Source: Bartonella schoenbuchensis R1 | GTDB lineage: Bacteria; Pseudomonadota; Alphaproteobacteria; Rhizobiales; Rhizobiaceae | Direction of reading: 5' to 3' | Assembly: GCF_002022685.1 (NCBI RefSeq) | Contig: NZ_CP019789.1 | Coordinates: forward strand, 186,001 to 250,000 | DNA: 64,000 nt | Shown: in pieces, positions 1 through 10,498 of the stretch | How positions within the stretch are numbered: the first letter of the stretch is position 1 | Layout: every line of letters starts with the position of its first letter | The notes under the pieces: generated by a model | Database searches by the model: none | Told to the model about the DNA's origin: nothing | The model's input: only the letters and a program-made list of their open reading frames with translations | Made by a program: the position numbers and the translations under genes

Positions 1-110
1 TGTAGTTAACTTTATTTGTGATTTGGGTTTTATCGAGTTATCAGAAAAATTGTGATGAATGTATTATTTAAAGTGATTTGGTGTGACTTGATCAAAAGGT
101 AAAATAAGAA
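1..110. other. short upstream region, left edge
   Basis: No gene is recognisable in this stretch. In other Alphaproteobacteria a peptide-binding yejA lies directly before yejB, so the upstream gene probably ends just outside the window; that is inference from gene order. Confidence 0.3.
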
Positions 111-1231
111 ATGGTGGCCTATATTCTATGGCGTCTCTTACTAATTATACCGACACTGATTGGTATTTTGACGGTAACATTTGTCGTTGTACAATTTACA
201 CCCGGTGGACCTATTGAGAATATTATTGCTCAATTACAAGGAATGGGTGGTGATGCTGTAGGACGGGTGGCTGGTGGTAGCGATCTTAGTCTTTCTTCTG
301 ATAGTATTTTTGATGGCGCGCATGCTGATTTATCTGCTTATGGGGTTCTAAGTACCGTGGAGCACAAGGGTTGGATCCAGAATTTATTGCCAAACTTGAA
401 CGGCAATTTGGTTTTGATAAGCCACCTTTGGAGCGTTATTTGACGATGCTTGGCAATTATATACGTTTTGATTTTGGGGAGTCTTATATACAAGGGCGTT
501 CAGTTATTGAGTTGATTAAGAGTGCTCTACCTGTTTCTCTTTCTTTTGGTTTTTGGAATTTGCTGATTTCTTATACTATTTCCATACCGTTAGGAATCCG
601 TAAAGCTCTTAAAGAAGGCTCTGCTTTTGATGTATGGACGAGTGCTATTATTGTTATTGGCTATGCAATTCCTAATTTTCTCTTTGGAATTTTTTTAATG
701 GTTTTTTTTGCTGGGGGATCTTTTTTTGATTGGTTTCCATTAGGTCATTTGACTTCGGATAATTTTGATAAATTATCCTTTGGAGGCAAGATATTAGATT
801 ATCTGTACCATTTGATTTTACCATTAACAGCGATGGTCATTTCTTCTTTTGCTACAACAACCTTGTTAACGAAAAATTGTTTTCTGGAAGAAATTCGTCA
901 GCAATACGTCATTACAGCTCGCGCGAAGGGTTTAAGCGAACGCTCTATTCTTTATGGTCATATTTTTCGCAATGCGATATTGATTGTAATTGCCAGTTTT
1001 CCTGCAGCTTTTATGGGTTCATTTTTTAGCGGATCTTTATTGATTGAAATGCTGTATTCATTAAACGGTATGGGGCTTTTAAGTTATACATCTATTGTTA
1101 ACCGTGATTACGCTGTTGTATTTGCCTGTCTTTATATTTTTTCTCTGATTGGTCTTGTTGTGAGTCTTATTTCTGATATCATTTATATGCTGGTTGATCC
1201 ACGTATTGATTTTGATAGAAAAGATTTATGA
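111..1231 (+). pseudogene. yejB: YejB, peptide ABC transporter permease, frameshifted
   Basis: Inner-membrane permease of the YejABEF peptide importer, a family that takes up microcin C-like and other peptides. The first part (111 to about 345) encodes the N-terminal membrane segment and the TPGGP motif typical of YejB. The rest of the protein is in another frame: before codon 371 that frame reads [11 protein letters not shown], the conserved YejB sequence, so the second part does not start at 371. Adding one G to the GGGG run at 342-345 rejoins the frames and gives about 373 residues, the usual length. The C-terminal half has the permease loop [15 protein letters not shown]. The gene overlaps yejE by 4 bases. 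It is either a real pseudogene or a sequence error; I favour error because similar single-base losses recur in the window. Confidence 0.85.
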
Positions 1232-2373
1232 TGGAAAAGATAAAGTATGATCAATTCTGTGACTCGAAGTTACAAAAACGATCTTTTTTTTCTCCATTGA
1301 GTGCGCGTCGTTGGCGTAATTTCAAACAAAATCGTCGTGGTTGGTGGTCATTGTGGCTCTTTTTATTTTTATGTTTTTGTTCTTTTTCAGCAGAATTTAT
1401 TGCCAATGATCGCCCTATTATTGCTTCTTATAAGGGGGAGTTGCTATTCCCTGTTTTTTTTGATTATTCCGATGAAAAATTTGGTGGAAACTTAGCCGTA
1501 GCGGACTTTCGAGATTCTTTCATTCAAAATGAGATTGCAAAACATGGTTGGGCGGTGTGGCCACTAGTTCGTTATTCATATAATACAGTAGTAGGTAATA
1601 AAACTGTAGCATTATCACCTCCTTTTTGGCTTCAAAGTAAAGAAGAGCGTTGTATCAATTATGCACAAGGAAGCGCTGATCCGGAATGCACGATAAGTCG
1701 ATGGAATTGGCTTGGGACAGATGATCTAACACGTGATGTTTTTGCGCGGGTTTTATATGGCTTTCGATTATCGATAATTTTTAGTATTCTTTTGACAGCT
1801 ATTTCAGCTATTATTGGTGTTATAGCAGGGGCAGTTCAGGGGTATTTTGGTGGTTGGGTTGATTTAATTTGTCAACGTTTGATTGAAATATGGTCTTCTG
1901 TACCGTCGCTTTATTTAATTATTATTATGGCTGCTGTTTTGGCGCAGGGTTTTTGGGTGTTGTTAGGGGTTATGCTTCTTTTTCAGTGGGTCGCATTGGT
2001 TGGTGTGGTGCGTGCAGAATTTTTACGTGCGCGCAATTTTGCCTATATTACTGCTGCACGCGCTTTAGGGGTGCCTGATCGCATTATTATAATACGTCAT
2101 TTACTGCCAAATGCTATGGTTGCTTCCTTAACTTATATGCCATTTTTATTAACATCAGGTATTTCTTTACTGACGTCACTTGATTATTTAGGGTTTGGTC
2201 TTCCGCCTGGTTATCCTTCTTTGGGTGAGGTAATGCGGCAGGCTACTTCTAACTTAAACGCTCCTTGGATTGGCATTACAGGTTTTGTTGTTATTGCTAC
2301 TTTATTGGCTTTGTTGGCTTTTATTGGTGAGGCAGTGCGGGATGCTTTTGATCCACGAAAGACATTGCAATGA
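1228..2373 (+). CDS. yejE: YejE, peptide ABC transporter permease
   Basis: Second inner-membrane permease of the Yej importer, 381 residues, normal for YejE. A membrane segment lies at about residues 39-57, followed by a long periplasmic loop and then the multi-spanning permease domain. The cytoplasmic coupling loop near residue 290 reads [25 protein letters not shown], as in DppC/OppC-type permeases. Its start overlaps the yejB stop and its stop overlaps the yejF start (ATGA in both cases), so the three genes are probably translationally coupled in one operon. The reading frame is intact, unlike yejB. Confidence 0.92.
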   Translation: MMEKIKYDQFCDSKLQKRSFFSPLSARRWRNFKQNRRGWWSLWLFLFLCFCSFSAEFIANDRPIIASYKGELLFPVFFDYSDEKFGGNLAVADFRDSFIQNEIAKHGWAVWPLVRYSYNTVVGNKTVALSPPFWLQSKEERCINYAQGSADPECTISRWNWLGTDDLTRDVFARVLYGFRLSIIFSILLTAISAIIGVIAGAVQGYFGGWVDLICQRLIEIWSSVPSLYLIIIMAAVLAQGFWVLLGVMLLFQWVALVGVVRAEFLRARNFAYITAARALGVPDRIIIIRHLLPNAMVASLTYMPFLLTSGISLLTSLDYLGFGLPPGYPSLGEVMRQATSNLNAPWIGITGFVVIATLLALLAFIGEAVRDAFDPRKTLQ

Positions 2374-3980
2374 CAAAGATGCTTTCGGTACGTAATTTGT
2401 CGGTTGCATTTTGCCAAGCTAAAGAAAAAAAATGCGTTGTTGACCAAATTTCTTTCGATATTGGAAAGAGAGAGATAGTTGCTCTGGTAGGGGAGTCTGG
2501 TTCTGGAAAATCGGTAACAGCACTATCTATTTTGCAACTTTTACCTTGTGTAAAAACACTTTATCAATCAGGTGAAATTCTTTTTAATAATCAAGATTTA
2601 ATGAAACAGAAAGAAGAGGATTTGCGTAAAGTTCGTGGCAAAGATATTGCTATGATTTTTCAAGAACCAATGATTTCTCTTAATCCTTTGCATACTGTGG
2701 AACAGCAAATAGGTGAAGTTCTTAAAATACATTCAAACATATCTGGTAAATTATTACGCACACGTATTATTGATTTGCTCAATCAAATGGGAATTGATGA
2801 GCCGGAAAAACGTTTGGGTTCTTTCCCACATCAATTATCGGGTGGTCAACGGCAACGCGTGATGATTGCAATGGCACTTGCAAATAAGCCACAGTTATTA
2901 ATTGCCGACGAACCAACAACTGCACTTGATGTGACAGTTCAAGCACAAATTCTTGAACTCCTAGTGCAGCTTAAAAAAAGCTGCAATATGTCAATGCTTT
3001 TAATTACCCACGATTTGGCTATTGTGCGTCGTATTGCAGAGCGCGTTTATGTTATGAAAGAGGGGAAAATTATTGAAAATGGTACCACGAGTGAAATTTT
3101 TAACAATCCCCAGCATTCCTATACAAAGAAATTATTAGCGGCAGAGTTTCAAGGTTATCCCCTACAGGCTAATGATAATGCGCCCGTTTTGATGCAAGGT
3201 AAGAAAATACGTGTTTGGTTTCCAATTAAAAAAGGTTTATTGCGGCGAACAGTTGATTATGTAAAAGCTGTTCAAGATGTTGATATTACAGTTCGTACTG
3301 GACAGACACTTGGTGTTGTTGGTGAATCAGGTTCAGGGAAAACAACATTAGGACTTGCACTGACACGAATGATTTCTTCCAAAGGTCAGATTTATTTTGA
3401 TGGTGTTGATATTGGCAATTTTACTTTCAATCAGATGCGTTCTTTACGCCGCCATATTCAAATTGTTTTTCAAGATCCTTTTGGTTCGCTTTCACCACGT
3501 ATGTCTGTAAGTGAGATTATCACTGAAGGGTTGTCGATTCACGAACCATATCTTTCTGATTGTGAACGCGATAATCGTGTGATTGAAGCTTTGCGTGAGG
3601 TTGATCTTGATCCTGCTGTGCGCTATCGTTATCCTCATGAATTTTCCGGTGGACAAAGGCAGCGAATTGCTTTTGCACGTGCAATTATTCTTAAGCCTCG
3701 CTTTATTATGCTTGATGAACCAACATCTGCTCTTGATATGAGTATGCAAGCACAGATTGTTGACCTTTTGCATCGTTTACAACAAAAATATCATTTGGGT
3801 TATTTGTTTATTAGCCATGATTTAAAAGTCGTTAAAGCGCTTGCTCATGAAGTACTCGTAATGCATAAAGGAAAAGTAGTTGAGTATGATTGTGCTGATC
3901 GTATTTTTTCTTGTCCCCAAAATTCTTATACGCAAGCTTTAATGGCTGCAGCATTTGCATTAGAATCTGGCCGTTTATAG
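2370..3980 (+). CDS. yejF: YejF, double-domain ABC transporter ATPase
   Basis: ATPase of the Yej peptide importer, 536 residues with two fused nucleotide-binding domains. Domain 1 has Walker A GESGSGKS at residues 41-48, signature LSGGQRQR at 156-163 and Walker B ending in DEP near 180. Domain 2 has Walker A GESGSGKT at 318-325, signature FSGGQRQR at 424-431 and LDEP at 447-450. Each domain is followed by a peptide-transporter C-terminal stretch. It energises YejB/YejE, so its function in this strain depends on whether yejB is really broken. Its last 55 bases overlap the convergent ThiF/MoeB-type gene. Confidence 0.95.
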   Translation: MTKMLSVRNLSVAFCQAKEKKCVVDQISFDIGKREIVALVGESGSGKSVTALSILQLLPCVKTLYQSGEILFNNQDLMKQKEEDLRKVRGKDIAMIFQEPMISLNPLHTVEQQIGEVLKIHSNISGKLLRTRIIDLLNQMGIDEPEKRLGSFPHQLSGGQRQRVMIAMALANKPQLLIADEPTTALDVTVQAQILELLVQLKKSCNMSMLLITHDLAIVRRIAERVYVMKEGKIIENGTTSEIFNNPQHSYTKKLLAAEFQGYPLQANDNAPVLMQGKKIRVWFPIKKGLLRRTVDYVKAVQDVDITVRTGQTLGVVGESGSGKTTLGLALTRMISSKGQIYFDGVDIGNFTFNQMRSLRRHIQIVFQDPFGSLSPRMSVSEIITEGLSIHEPYLSDCERDNRVIEALREVDLDPAVRYRYPHEFSGGQRQRIAFARAIILKPRFIMLDEPTSALDMSMQAQIVDLLHRLQQKYHLGYLFISHDLKVVKALAHEVLVMHKGKVVEYDCADRIFSCPQNSYTQALMAAAFALESGRL

Positions 3981-4714
3981 ACAATCACATCAAATTGCGC
4001 TGACAATCCATTATAAAGAAGGATTTTTCCTACTAAAGGTTCACCAATGTTTGTGATCAGTTTAATAGCTTCCATTGCTTGTAATGTCCCGATAACTCCG
4101 GGTAGAGGACTAATGATTCCGACTTCAGAACATGTGGGTATGACGCCAGTTGCAGGTGGGTTAGGAAACAAATCGCGATAATGGGGATTATTGTCTTTAT
4201 AAGGCATCAACACTGTCAGTGAGCCATTGAATCGGTTTATAGCACCGCTTATTAAAGGTTTAGCACATTGAGCAGCATGGTCAGCAAGTAGATAACGTGT
4301 TGCAAAATTATCGCTTCCATCGATAACAATATGATAAGCGTTGAGCAGTTTATCTACATTACTTTCATCTAAACGTAGACTATGTTTTTCAACTATAACG
4401 TGAGGATTTATCGCTTTTATAGTAGTTTCAGCGCTAATGGTTTTGTATTGATTGATTGTATTTGTGTTATGAATAACTTGGCGTTGTAAATTGGAAAGTG
4501 AAACAATATCATCATCAACAATTCCAAGCGTTCCAACACCTGCTGCAGCAAGATAAGTAAGAACAGGGGAGCCAAGACCACCTGCACCTATGACAAGAAC
4601 ACGAGCAGTTTTAAGCTTTTGCTGTCCCACGCCACCGATTTCGGGTAAAACAATATGACGTGCGTAACGTTCAATTTCTTCTTTGCTTAATTTTGTATCA
4701 CCTTTTTGTATCAT
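3926..4714 (-). CDS. ThiF/MoeB/HesA-family adenylyltransferase
   Basis: E1-like enzyme, 262 residues, expected to adenylylate the C-terminal glycine of a sulfur-carrier protein (ThiS or MoaD type) in thiamine or molybdopterin synthesis. The Rossmann loop GAGGLGSP is at residues 43-50, nucleotide-binding residues SNLQRQ at 74-79, and DGSDNFATRY near 131-140. The TCSEVG segment keeps Cys194 at the position of the conserved MoeB/ThiF cysteine. The paired CxxC zinc motifs of E. coli MoeB are absent: the first site reads PHYRDLFPNPP and the C-terminus has only one Cys. Many alphaproteobacterial relatives appear to lack them too. ThiF versus MoeB cannot be decided here because no thi or moa genes are adjacent. 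It converges on yejF with a 55-base overlap. Confidence 0.85.
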   Translation of the reverse strand: MIQKGDTKLSKEEIERYARHIVLPEIGGVGQQKLKTARVLVIGAGGLGSPVLTYLAAAGVGTLGIVDDDIVSLSNLQRQVIHNTNTINQYKTISAETTIKAINPHVIVEKHSLRLDESNVDKLLNAYHIVIDGSDNFATRYLLADHAAQCAKPLISGAINRFNGSLTVLMPYKDNNPHYRDLFPNPPATGVIPTCSEVGIISPLPGVIGTLQAMEAIKLITNIGEPLVGKILLYNGLSAQFDVIVYKRPDSNANAAAIKACV

Positions 4715-4801
4715 AGATTTTCTCTTGTCATAGTTTTTTTATGATTTAATAAATTTATGGCGCATTAACCAGTCTGTTTTTAGTGATAGGAGGTTTTATT
4801 T

Positions 4802-5740
4802 ATGAAAATTGCTATTCAGATGGATCATATTTCAACGCTCCAGATCCAAGGAGATACTACATTTGCGCTTGCTTTAGCAGCGCAAGAACGTGGACACACT
4901 CTTTTTCATTATACACCAGATTGCTTATCTATGCGTGGTGATTGCGTGATTGCACGGTTGGAGCCATTAATTGTACGTGATGAAGAGGGGTGTCATTATA
5001 AATTGGGGGAGCCTGTATACACGCCGTTGATGGATATGGATGTAGTTCTTTTACGTCAAGATCCACCTTTTGATATGTATTATATCACCACAACTTATTT
5101 ATTAGAGCGCATTCACCCTAAGACGCTTGTCGTAAATGATCCAACATGGGTACGTAATAGTCCAGAAAAGATTTTTGTTACTGAATTTTCTGATTTAATG
5201 CCAGAAACATTAATTACAAAAGATATTGAAGAAATAAAATCGTTTAGAAATAAGGTTGGTGATATTATTATTAAACCACTCTATGGTAGTGGAGGGGCGG
5301 GTGTTTTTCATTTAAAACAAGATGATCGCAATCTAACATCGCTTGTAGAAATGTTTGAACACAGTTATCGTGAACCTTTTATTGTTCAGCGTTATTTAGA
5401 TGTCGTTCGAAAAGGGGATAAACGGGTTATTTTACTTGATGGTACACCTGTGGGGGCGATTAATCGGATTCCGGCGGAAATGGATGCTCGTTCCAATATG
5501 CATGTTGGAGGTCGAGCAGAAACTATTGGCTTGACTAAACGTGATTATGAAATTTGTGCACGCATTGGTCCTACTTTGCAGAAACGAGGTTTTCTTCTTG
5601 TAGGAATTGATATAATTGGAGACTATATAACAGAAATCAATGTTACATCTCCCACTGGGATTCGTGAAATTAAACGCTTTGGAGGTGCGGATATCGCCTC
5701 TCTTTTTTGGGACATTATTGAACGTAAGCGTTCGAGTTAA
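4802..5740 (+). CDS. gshB: glutathione synthetase
   Basis: ATP-grasp ligase joining gamma-glutamylcysteine and glycine to make glutathione in the cytoplasm. At 312 residues it has the usual GshB length. Diagnostic parts are the N-terminal [10 protein letters not shown], the central [12 protein letters not shown] glycine-rich ATP loop, and the C-terminal [19 protein letters not shown] segment that contributes metal and glutathione contacts. A strong Shine-Dalgarno sequence, AGGAGG, sits just before the ATG and fixes the start. It stands alone between the divergent ThiF/MoeB-type gene and the pst operon. Confidence 0.96.
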   Translation: MKIAIQMDHISTLQIQGDTTFALALAAQERGHTLFHYTPDCLSMRGDCVIARLEPLIVRDEEGCHYKLGEPVYTPLMDMDVVLLRQDPPFDMYYITTTYLLERIHPKTLVVNDPTWVRNSPEKIFVTEFSDLMPETLITKDIEEIKSFRNKVGDIIIKPLYGSGGAGVFHLKQDDRNLTSLVEMFEHSYREPFIVQRYLDVVRKGDKRVILLDGTPVGAINRIPAEMDARSNMHVGGRAETIGLTKRDYEICARIGPTLQKRGFLLVGIDIIGDYITEINVTSPTGIREIKRFGGADIASLFWDIIERKRSS

Positions 5741-5818
5741 TTTATTTAAGAAGATTACTAAATTTATTTTGTGATTCTACAAATGTAAACTAGAATTTGG
5801 GTCTTAGGGAGTGTATGA

Positions 5819-6865
5819 ATGAGTAAGTTGTTATCAGTTGGAGTGGGGCTGATGTGCGTTACTGCATTGCTGGTTGATATCGGTAATGCTCGCGATCAGA
5901 TTAAGATTGCGGGTTCATCAACAGTTTTACCTTATGAAAAAATCGTTTCTGAGGTATTTGGAGAAATTTACCCTAATTTTAAAATTCCCGTTATCGAGTC
6001 TGGTGGTTCAGGTGCTGGTATTAAAGAGTTTTGCCGTGGTATTGGAGATAAGACGATTGATATCGTTAATAGTTCACGGCCAATGAAATCAGGTGAATTA
6101 CAGTCCTGTTTTAATGCTGGTGTAAAAGATATTGAAGAAATGCGCATTGGGTATGATGGCATTGTTTTTGCAACAAATAGCAGTGGACCTGACTGGGAAT
6201 TACGCTCTGTAGATGTATATAGGGCATTGGCTGCTCAAGTTGTGGTTGATGGGAAACTGCAGTTAAATAAAGTTACGAAGTGGAATACAGTCAATAATGC
6301 TCTTCCTGATTGGGAAATTACAGTTTATATACCTGGTGAAAAACATGGAACACGTGAAGTTTTTGAAGAAAAATTATTAGCCGCAGGCTGTAAGGCTAGT
6401 GGGGCAGTTGAGGCAATGGAAGCTTTGGGAATGAATGAGAAGGAGATTAATGCTGCTTGTATTGCTGTACGTAAGGATGGGAAGGCCATTGATATCGATG
6501 GTGATTATTCTGAAACATTTGCTCATCTTATGTCTAATAAAACAGGTATTGGTGTTTTAAGCTTGTCTTTTTACGAGAATAATGCTGACAAACTTAAAGT
6601 TGCATACATTAATGGTGTTGTTCCAAGTAGTGAAACAATTTCTAATGGTAAATATTCCCTTTCGCGTCCACTTTTCTTCTATGTTAAAAAAGCGCATTTT
6701 AGTATTGTTCCAGGTTTGTGGGAATATGTTGACTTTTTTCTTTCCGATCAAATGATTGGTCCAGATGGTCCATTGGCGGATTATGGTTTAGTTGCTGCTT
6801 CTAAAGAAGAGCGGCAAATGCAGCGTACTTCTTTTTATGCTGGTACAGTGATGACTTTAAAATAA
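5819..6865 (+). CDS. pstS: PstS, phosphate-binding periplasmic protein
   Basis: High-affinity phosphate receptor that delivers phosphate to the PstCA permease. The 348-residue product starts with a signal peptide (about residues 1-24, ending near GNA). The mature part begins IKIAGSSTVLPY, the phosphate-contact motif of the family, followed by SGGSGAGIKEFCRG, a second ligand loop. The start is supported by AGGGAG 7 bases upstream. It is the first gene of pstS-pstC-pstA-pstB-phoU. I could not recognise a Pho box in the 78 bases upstream. Confidence 0.95.
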   Translation: MSKLLSVGVGLMCVTALLVDIGNARDQIKIAGSSTVLPYEKIVSEVFGEIYPNFKIPVIESGGSGAGIKEFCRGIGDKTIDIVNSSRPMKSGELQSCFNAGVKDIEEMRIGYDGIVFATNSSGPDWELRSVDVYRALAAQVVVDGKLQLNKVTKWNTVNNALPDWEITVYIPGEKHGTREVFEEKLLAAGCKASGAVEAMEALGMNEKEINAACIAVRKDGKAIDIDGDYSETFAHLMSNKTGIGVLSLSFYENNADKLKVAYINGVVPSSETISNGKYSLSRPLFFYVKKAHFSIVPGLWEYVDFFLSDQMIGPDGPLADYGLVAASKEERQMQRTSFYAGTVMTLK

Positions 6866-6927
6866 TTTTCTAAAATGACGATGTAGGATTTCTCTGTGCT
6901 GCTTTTTTGTAAAAATTGAAAGACAAT

Positions 6928-8388
6928 ATGCCCATTTCTTTTGTTATTTTTCTGCTATTGATTTTTGGTTTTGTCGGCTTTTGCATTTCTTATATGCGAG
7001 CTCGTTTCCTTGAATTTATGAGATTCAAGATGCACTCTCGTGCGTATTATTACGGTTGGTGGACATTGTTAATAACTGTTATCCCAGCTTTTGTGTTTTT
7101 AGTTTTTTGGAACGCTGGAAGTGCAGTTTATTTAGAATATAATGCTTCGCAGGCAGTTAAGATGTCTATAATAGGTGCGATAGAAATAGAAAATCATGAC
7201 CTTATTTTAGAAATAATTCGTGATTTGGCTAAAATTATTCATCATTTTGAAGGGGATTTGATGACAATTCCTTACGCAGATGTACAAGAGCAATTGTCGA
7301 AAAAAGGGTTTATTTTGCCTATGGAGGTACCAGATTATGCGTTGAAGATAGCACGATCATGGTATTTTTCTTCTAAAAAACTGCAATTTATTGGTTATGG
7401 TTTATGTTTTATAATTGCACTTTGTGGTTTTATTTTTGGGATTATACATGTTTCTCCGCAACAGCGTGCACGCAATAAGGTTGAGCGTTTCATTATTATT
7501 GGTTTAATTTGTGCGTCTGCGATTACAGTTATAACAACGATTGGCATTGTCATTTCCATATTATTCCAGACGGTGAGTTTTTTTCAATCTGTACCGTTTT
7601 TAAACTTTTTTTGGGGAACAGTTTGGGACCCTCGTTTTTCAACCAATGGTTCAGGCGGTGAGATAGGGCAATTTGGTTTCATACCACTGTTGGCTGGCAC
7701 GCTTTATATTGCGTTTGTGGCAATGCTTTTTGCTGTTCCTATTGGGTTGTTTGCTGCTCTTTATATGGCCGAATACGCTTCAAGCCGATTGCGGTCAATT
7801 GTAAAACCGTTATTGGAGGTTCTTGCTGGTATTCCCACTATTGTTTATGGTTTCTTTGCTTTAATGGTTGTTGGGCCTTTTTTGCGCGACCTTTCTATTT
7901 CTCTTTCTGGTGGGGCCGGTTTTATTATGGCCCATAGTGTTTTGACCGCTGGTTTGGTTATGGGAATTATGTTGATTCCTTTTGTTTCATCTTTGTCAGA
8001 TGATATTATTACTGCTGTTCCCCGTTCATTGCGTGAAGGTTCTTACGGTTTGGGAGCAACACAATCTGAAACCATTAAAAAAGTCATTATACCAGCGGCA
8101 CTTCCTGGTATTGTGGGAGCACTTGTATTAACAGCGTCCAGGGCAATTGGGGAGACAATGATTGTTGTGTTGGCAGCAGGTGTTGCAGCCAATTTGACTC
8201 TTAATCCATTTGAGGCAATGACTACGATGACAGTTAAAATTGTTAATCAATTAACAGGTGATTTTGAGTTTAATTCGCCGCAAACTCTTGTAGCTTTTGC
8301 TTTGGGAATGACACTTTTTATTTTGACTCTTTTGATGAATATTTTTGCTCTTTATATAGTGCGTAAATATCGGGAGCAATATGAATGA
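6928..8388 (+). CDS. pstC: PstC, phosphate ABC transporter permease
   Basis: Inner-membrane permease of the Pst system. I start it at the ATG at 6928 (486 residues); a TTG at 6916 is in frame but has no better ribosome site. It is the long alphaproteobacterial form: an N-terminal part with three membrane segments and a periplasmic stretch of about 85 residues, then the core permease domain from about residue 240. The coupling loop reads LREGSYGLGATQSETIKK, and the conserved SRAIGETMIV follows. Its stop overlaps the pstA start by 4 bases, so the two are coupled. Confidence 0.92.
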   Translation: MPISFVIFLLLIFGFVGFCISYMRARFLEFMRFKMHSRAYYYGWWTLLITVIPAFVFLVFWNAGSAVYLEYNASQAVKMSIIGAIEIENHDLILEIIRDLAKIIHHFEGDLMTIPYADVQEQLSKKGFILPMEVPDYALKIARSWYFSSKKLQFIGYGLCFIIALCGFIFGIIHVSPQQRARNKVERFIIIGLICASAITVITTIGIVISILFQTVSFFQSVPFLNFFWGTVWDPRFSTNGSGGEIGQFGFIPLLAGTLYIAFVAMLFAVPIGLFAALYMAEYASSRLRSIVKPLLEVLAGIPTIVYGFFALMVVGPFLRDLSISLSGGAGFIMAHSVLTAGLVMGIMLIPFVSSLSDDIITAVPRSLREGSYGLGATQSETIKKVIIPAALPGIVGALVLTASRAIGETMIVVLAAGVAANLTLNPFEAMTTMTVKIVNQLTGDFEFNSPQTLVAFALGMTLFILTLLMNIFALYIVRKYREQYE

Positions 8389-9677
8389 GTGGAGATTTTG
8401 TCTCGTATCGTCGTAATATTGGTCTGAGGCGTCGTTATTGGGCTGAACGCCGTTTTCGTGCTTATGGCCTTGTTGCTATTTTCATTGGTTTGTTTTTTTT
8501 AATTATTCTTTTATGGTCTATTGTCAGTCAAGGCTATACAGCCTTTTTTCATAGTGAAATGACGTTATCAATTTATTTAGATGAAAAGGTGATTGATCCG
8601 GGTGGTCAACGTGCAACTAATCCAAAGGTATTAATAACTGCAAATTATCCACTTCTTGTACGTAATGCTTTGGCTACAAAACTTGGAGTGGATTACAATG
8701 ATCGGGCAGCTATGCGCGATATTAACCGTATGTTTTCGGGTAATGTTCGCGTGCAGTTACGTGATATGGTAGTAAAAAATCCAAACTTGATTGGTACAAC
8801 GCAAAAAATTAAAATTTTAGCGGCGGCAGATGTTGATTTAGTTTATAAAAGACAGATTAATTTGCAAGTGGCAGAGGAAAAGCGCAAGGTTTCTAATCGA
8901 CAGGTAGAATGGATTAGACGCTTAATTGATGACAATACGCTTTATAAAACATTTAATCGCGGTTTTTTTACATTTGGTTCTTCAAGTCGTCCTGAAACTT
9001 CAGGATTAGGTGTTGCAATAATTGGTTCTTTTTATATGATGTTTATTGTCTTAGCAGTTGCGTTGCCCATAGGGGTAGCAACGGCTCTTTATCTTGAAGA
9101 ATATGCACGTAAAAATACGTTTACAGATTTTATAGAGATTAATATCAATAACCTTGCTGCTATTCCTTCAATTATTTTTGGTCTTTTAGGGCTTTCTGTT
9201 TTTATTAATTTTTTAGGCATGCCACGTTCTGCGTCTTTTGTTGGTGGGCTCGTTTTAACTCTTATGACGTTACCAACAATTATTATAGCTACACGTTCTG
9301 CTTTGCGAGCTGTTCCACTGTCTATTCGTACAGCAGCTTTAGGATTAGGTGCATCAAAGACGCAAGTGGTTTTTCATCATGTTGTTCCTTTAGCGGTGCC
9401 CGGTATTCTGACTGGCACGATTATTGGTTTGGCACAAGCGCTGGGTGAAACTGCTCCTTTACTTTTGATTGGAATGGTCGCTTTTGTTGCGAATATTCCT
9501 ACTACACCAATGGATCCAGCAACGGCTTTGCCTGTGCAAATTTTTATGTGGGCGGGTGAAGCAGAGCGTGCTTTTGTTGAAAAAACATCAGGCGCCATTA
9601 TTGTATTGATGGTTTTTCTTGCTGTCATGAATATTTCAGCTGTTCTTTTGCGTCGACGATTTGAACGACGTTTATAA
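8385..9677 (+). CDS. pstA: PstA, phosphate ABC transporter permease
   Basis: Partner permease of PstC, 430 residues. It has the extended N-terminal region found in alphaproteobacterial PstA (DUF3333 type): one membrane segment near residues 27-48 followed by about 150 mostly periplasmic residues. The permease core follows, with the loop [20 protein letters not shown] and the conserved [16 protein letters not shown]. It overlaps pstC by ATGA and is followed 41 bases later by pstB. Confidence 0.93.
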   Translation: MSGDFVSYRRNIGLRRRYWAERRFRAYGLVAIFIGLFFLIILLWSIVSQGYTAFFHSEMTLSIYLDEKVIDPGGQRATNPKVLITANYPLLVRNALATKLGVDYNDRAAMRDINRMFSGNVRVQLRDMVVKNPNLIGTTQKIKILAAADVDLVYKRQINLQVAEEKRKVSNRQVEWIRRLIDDNTLYKTFNRGFFTFGSSSRPETSGLGVAIIGSFYMMFIVLAVALPIGVATALYLEEYARKNTFTDFIEININNLAAIPSIIFGLLGLSVFINFLGMPRSASFVGGLVLTLMTLPTIIIATRSALRAVPLSIRTAALGLGASKTQVVFHHVVPLAVPGILTGTIIGLAQALGETAPLLLIGMVAFVANIPTTPMDPATALPVQIFMWAGEAERAFVEKTSGAIIVLMVFLAVMNISAVLLRRRFERRL

Positions 9678-9718
9678 CTTCAGTAAAGTGTGTACGTCGA
9701 GATAAGGTTAGGTCTACA

Positions 9719-10477
9719 ATGAAGGTCAAAATGCGGGGTCAAGATGTTAAGGTTTTTTATGGAGATAAAGAAGCACTCCATGGCATTACTCTTGATATCC
9801 CTGAGCATAAAGTTACTGCTTTAATCGGCCCTTCAGGCTGCGGAAAGTCAACTTTTTTACGTTGTTTTAATCGTATGAATGATACGATTGAAGGTGCTAA
9901 AGTAACAGGTTTGATTACTTTAGATGAGGAAGATATTTATGATTCGCACATTGATGTTGTAGAATTACGAGCACGTGTGGGGATGGTTTTTCAAAAGCCT
10001 AATCCTTTTCCAAAATCTATTTTTGACAATGTTGCTTATGGACCACGTATTCATGGTTTAGTAAAATCACGTACTGAATTGCATGATGTGGTTGAAAAAA
10101 GTTTGATGCAAGCAGGATTGTTTGACGAAGTTAAAGATCGTCTCCATGGACCAGGAACAAGTTTGTCAGGAGGGCAGCAACAACGTTTGTGTATTGCGCG
10201 TGCTATTGCTGTGAATCCTGAAGTTATCTTAATGGATGAACCGTGTTCAGCTCTTGATCCGATTGCAACGGCACGTATTGAAGAGCTTATCGATTCGTTA
10301 CGACAAGATTACACAATCGTCATTGTAACACATTCAATGCAGCAAGCTGCACGTGTTTCTCAATACACGGCTATGTTTCATTTGGGGCATTTGGTGGAAG
10401 TTGATGAAACTGAAGTAATATTTACGTCACCAAAGGAACAACGTACGCAAGACTATATTACAGGGCGTTTTGGGTAA
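9719..10477 (+). CDS. pstB: PstB, phosphate ABC transporter ATPase
   Basis: ATPase that powers phosphate import through PstCA, 252 residues. Walker A GPSGCGKS is at residues 37-44, signature LSGGQQQR at 149-156 and Walker B LMDEP at 171-175. [18 protein letters not shown] is the Q-loop typical of PstB. The ATG at 9719 gives the usual N-terminus; an in-frame ATG four codons later is also possible. It sits between pstA and phoU in the operon. Confidence 0.96.
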   Translation: MKVKMRGQDVKVFYGDKEALHGITLDIPEHKVTALIGPSGCGKSTFLRCFNRMNDTIEGAKVTGLITLDEEDIYDSHIDVVELRARVGMVFQKPNPFPKSIFDNVAYGPRIHGLVKSRTELHDVVEKSLMQAGLFDEVKDRLHGPGTSLSGGQQQRLCIARAIAVNPEVILMDEPCSALDPIATARIEELIDSLRQDYTIVIVTHSMQQAARVSQYTAMFHLGHLVEVDETEVIFTSPKEQRTQDYITGRFG

Positions 10478-10498
10478 GTTAATTTAGGAGTATAAAAT

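Noticed and set aside
371-1231. A separate permease gene starting at TTG 371
   Set aside because: Conserved YejB residues (YRGAQG) are encoded in this frame before 371; it is the second half of yejB.
5741-5818. Pho box upstream of pstS
   Set aside because: I looked for paired CTGTCAT-like repeats and saw none convincing in the 78-base interval.
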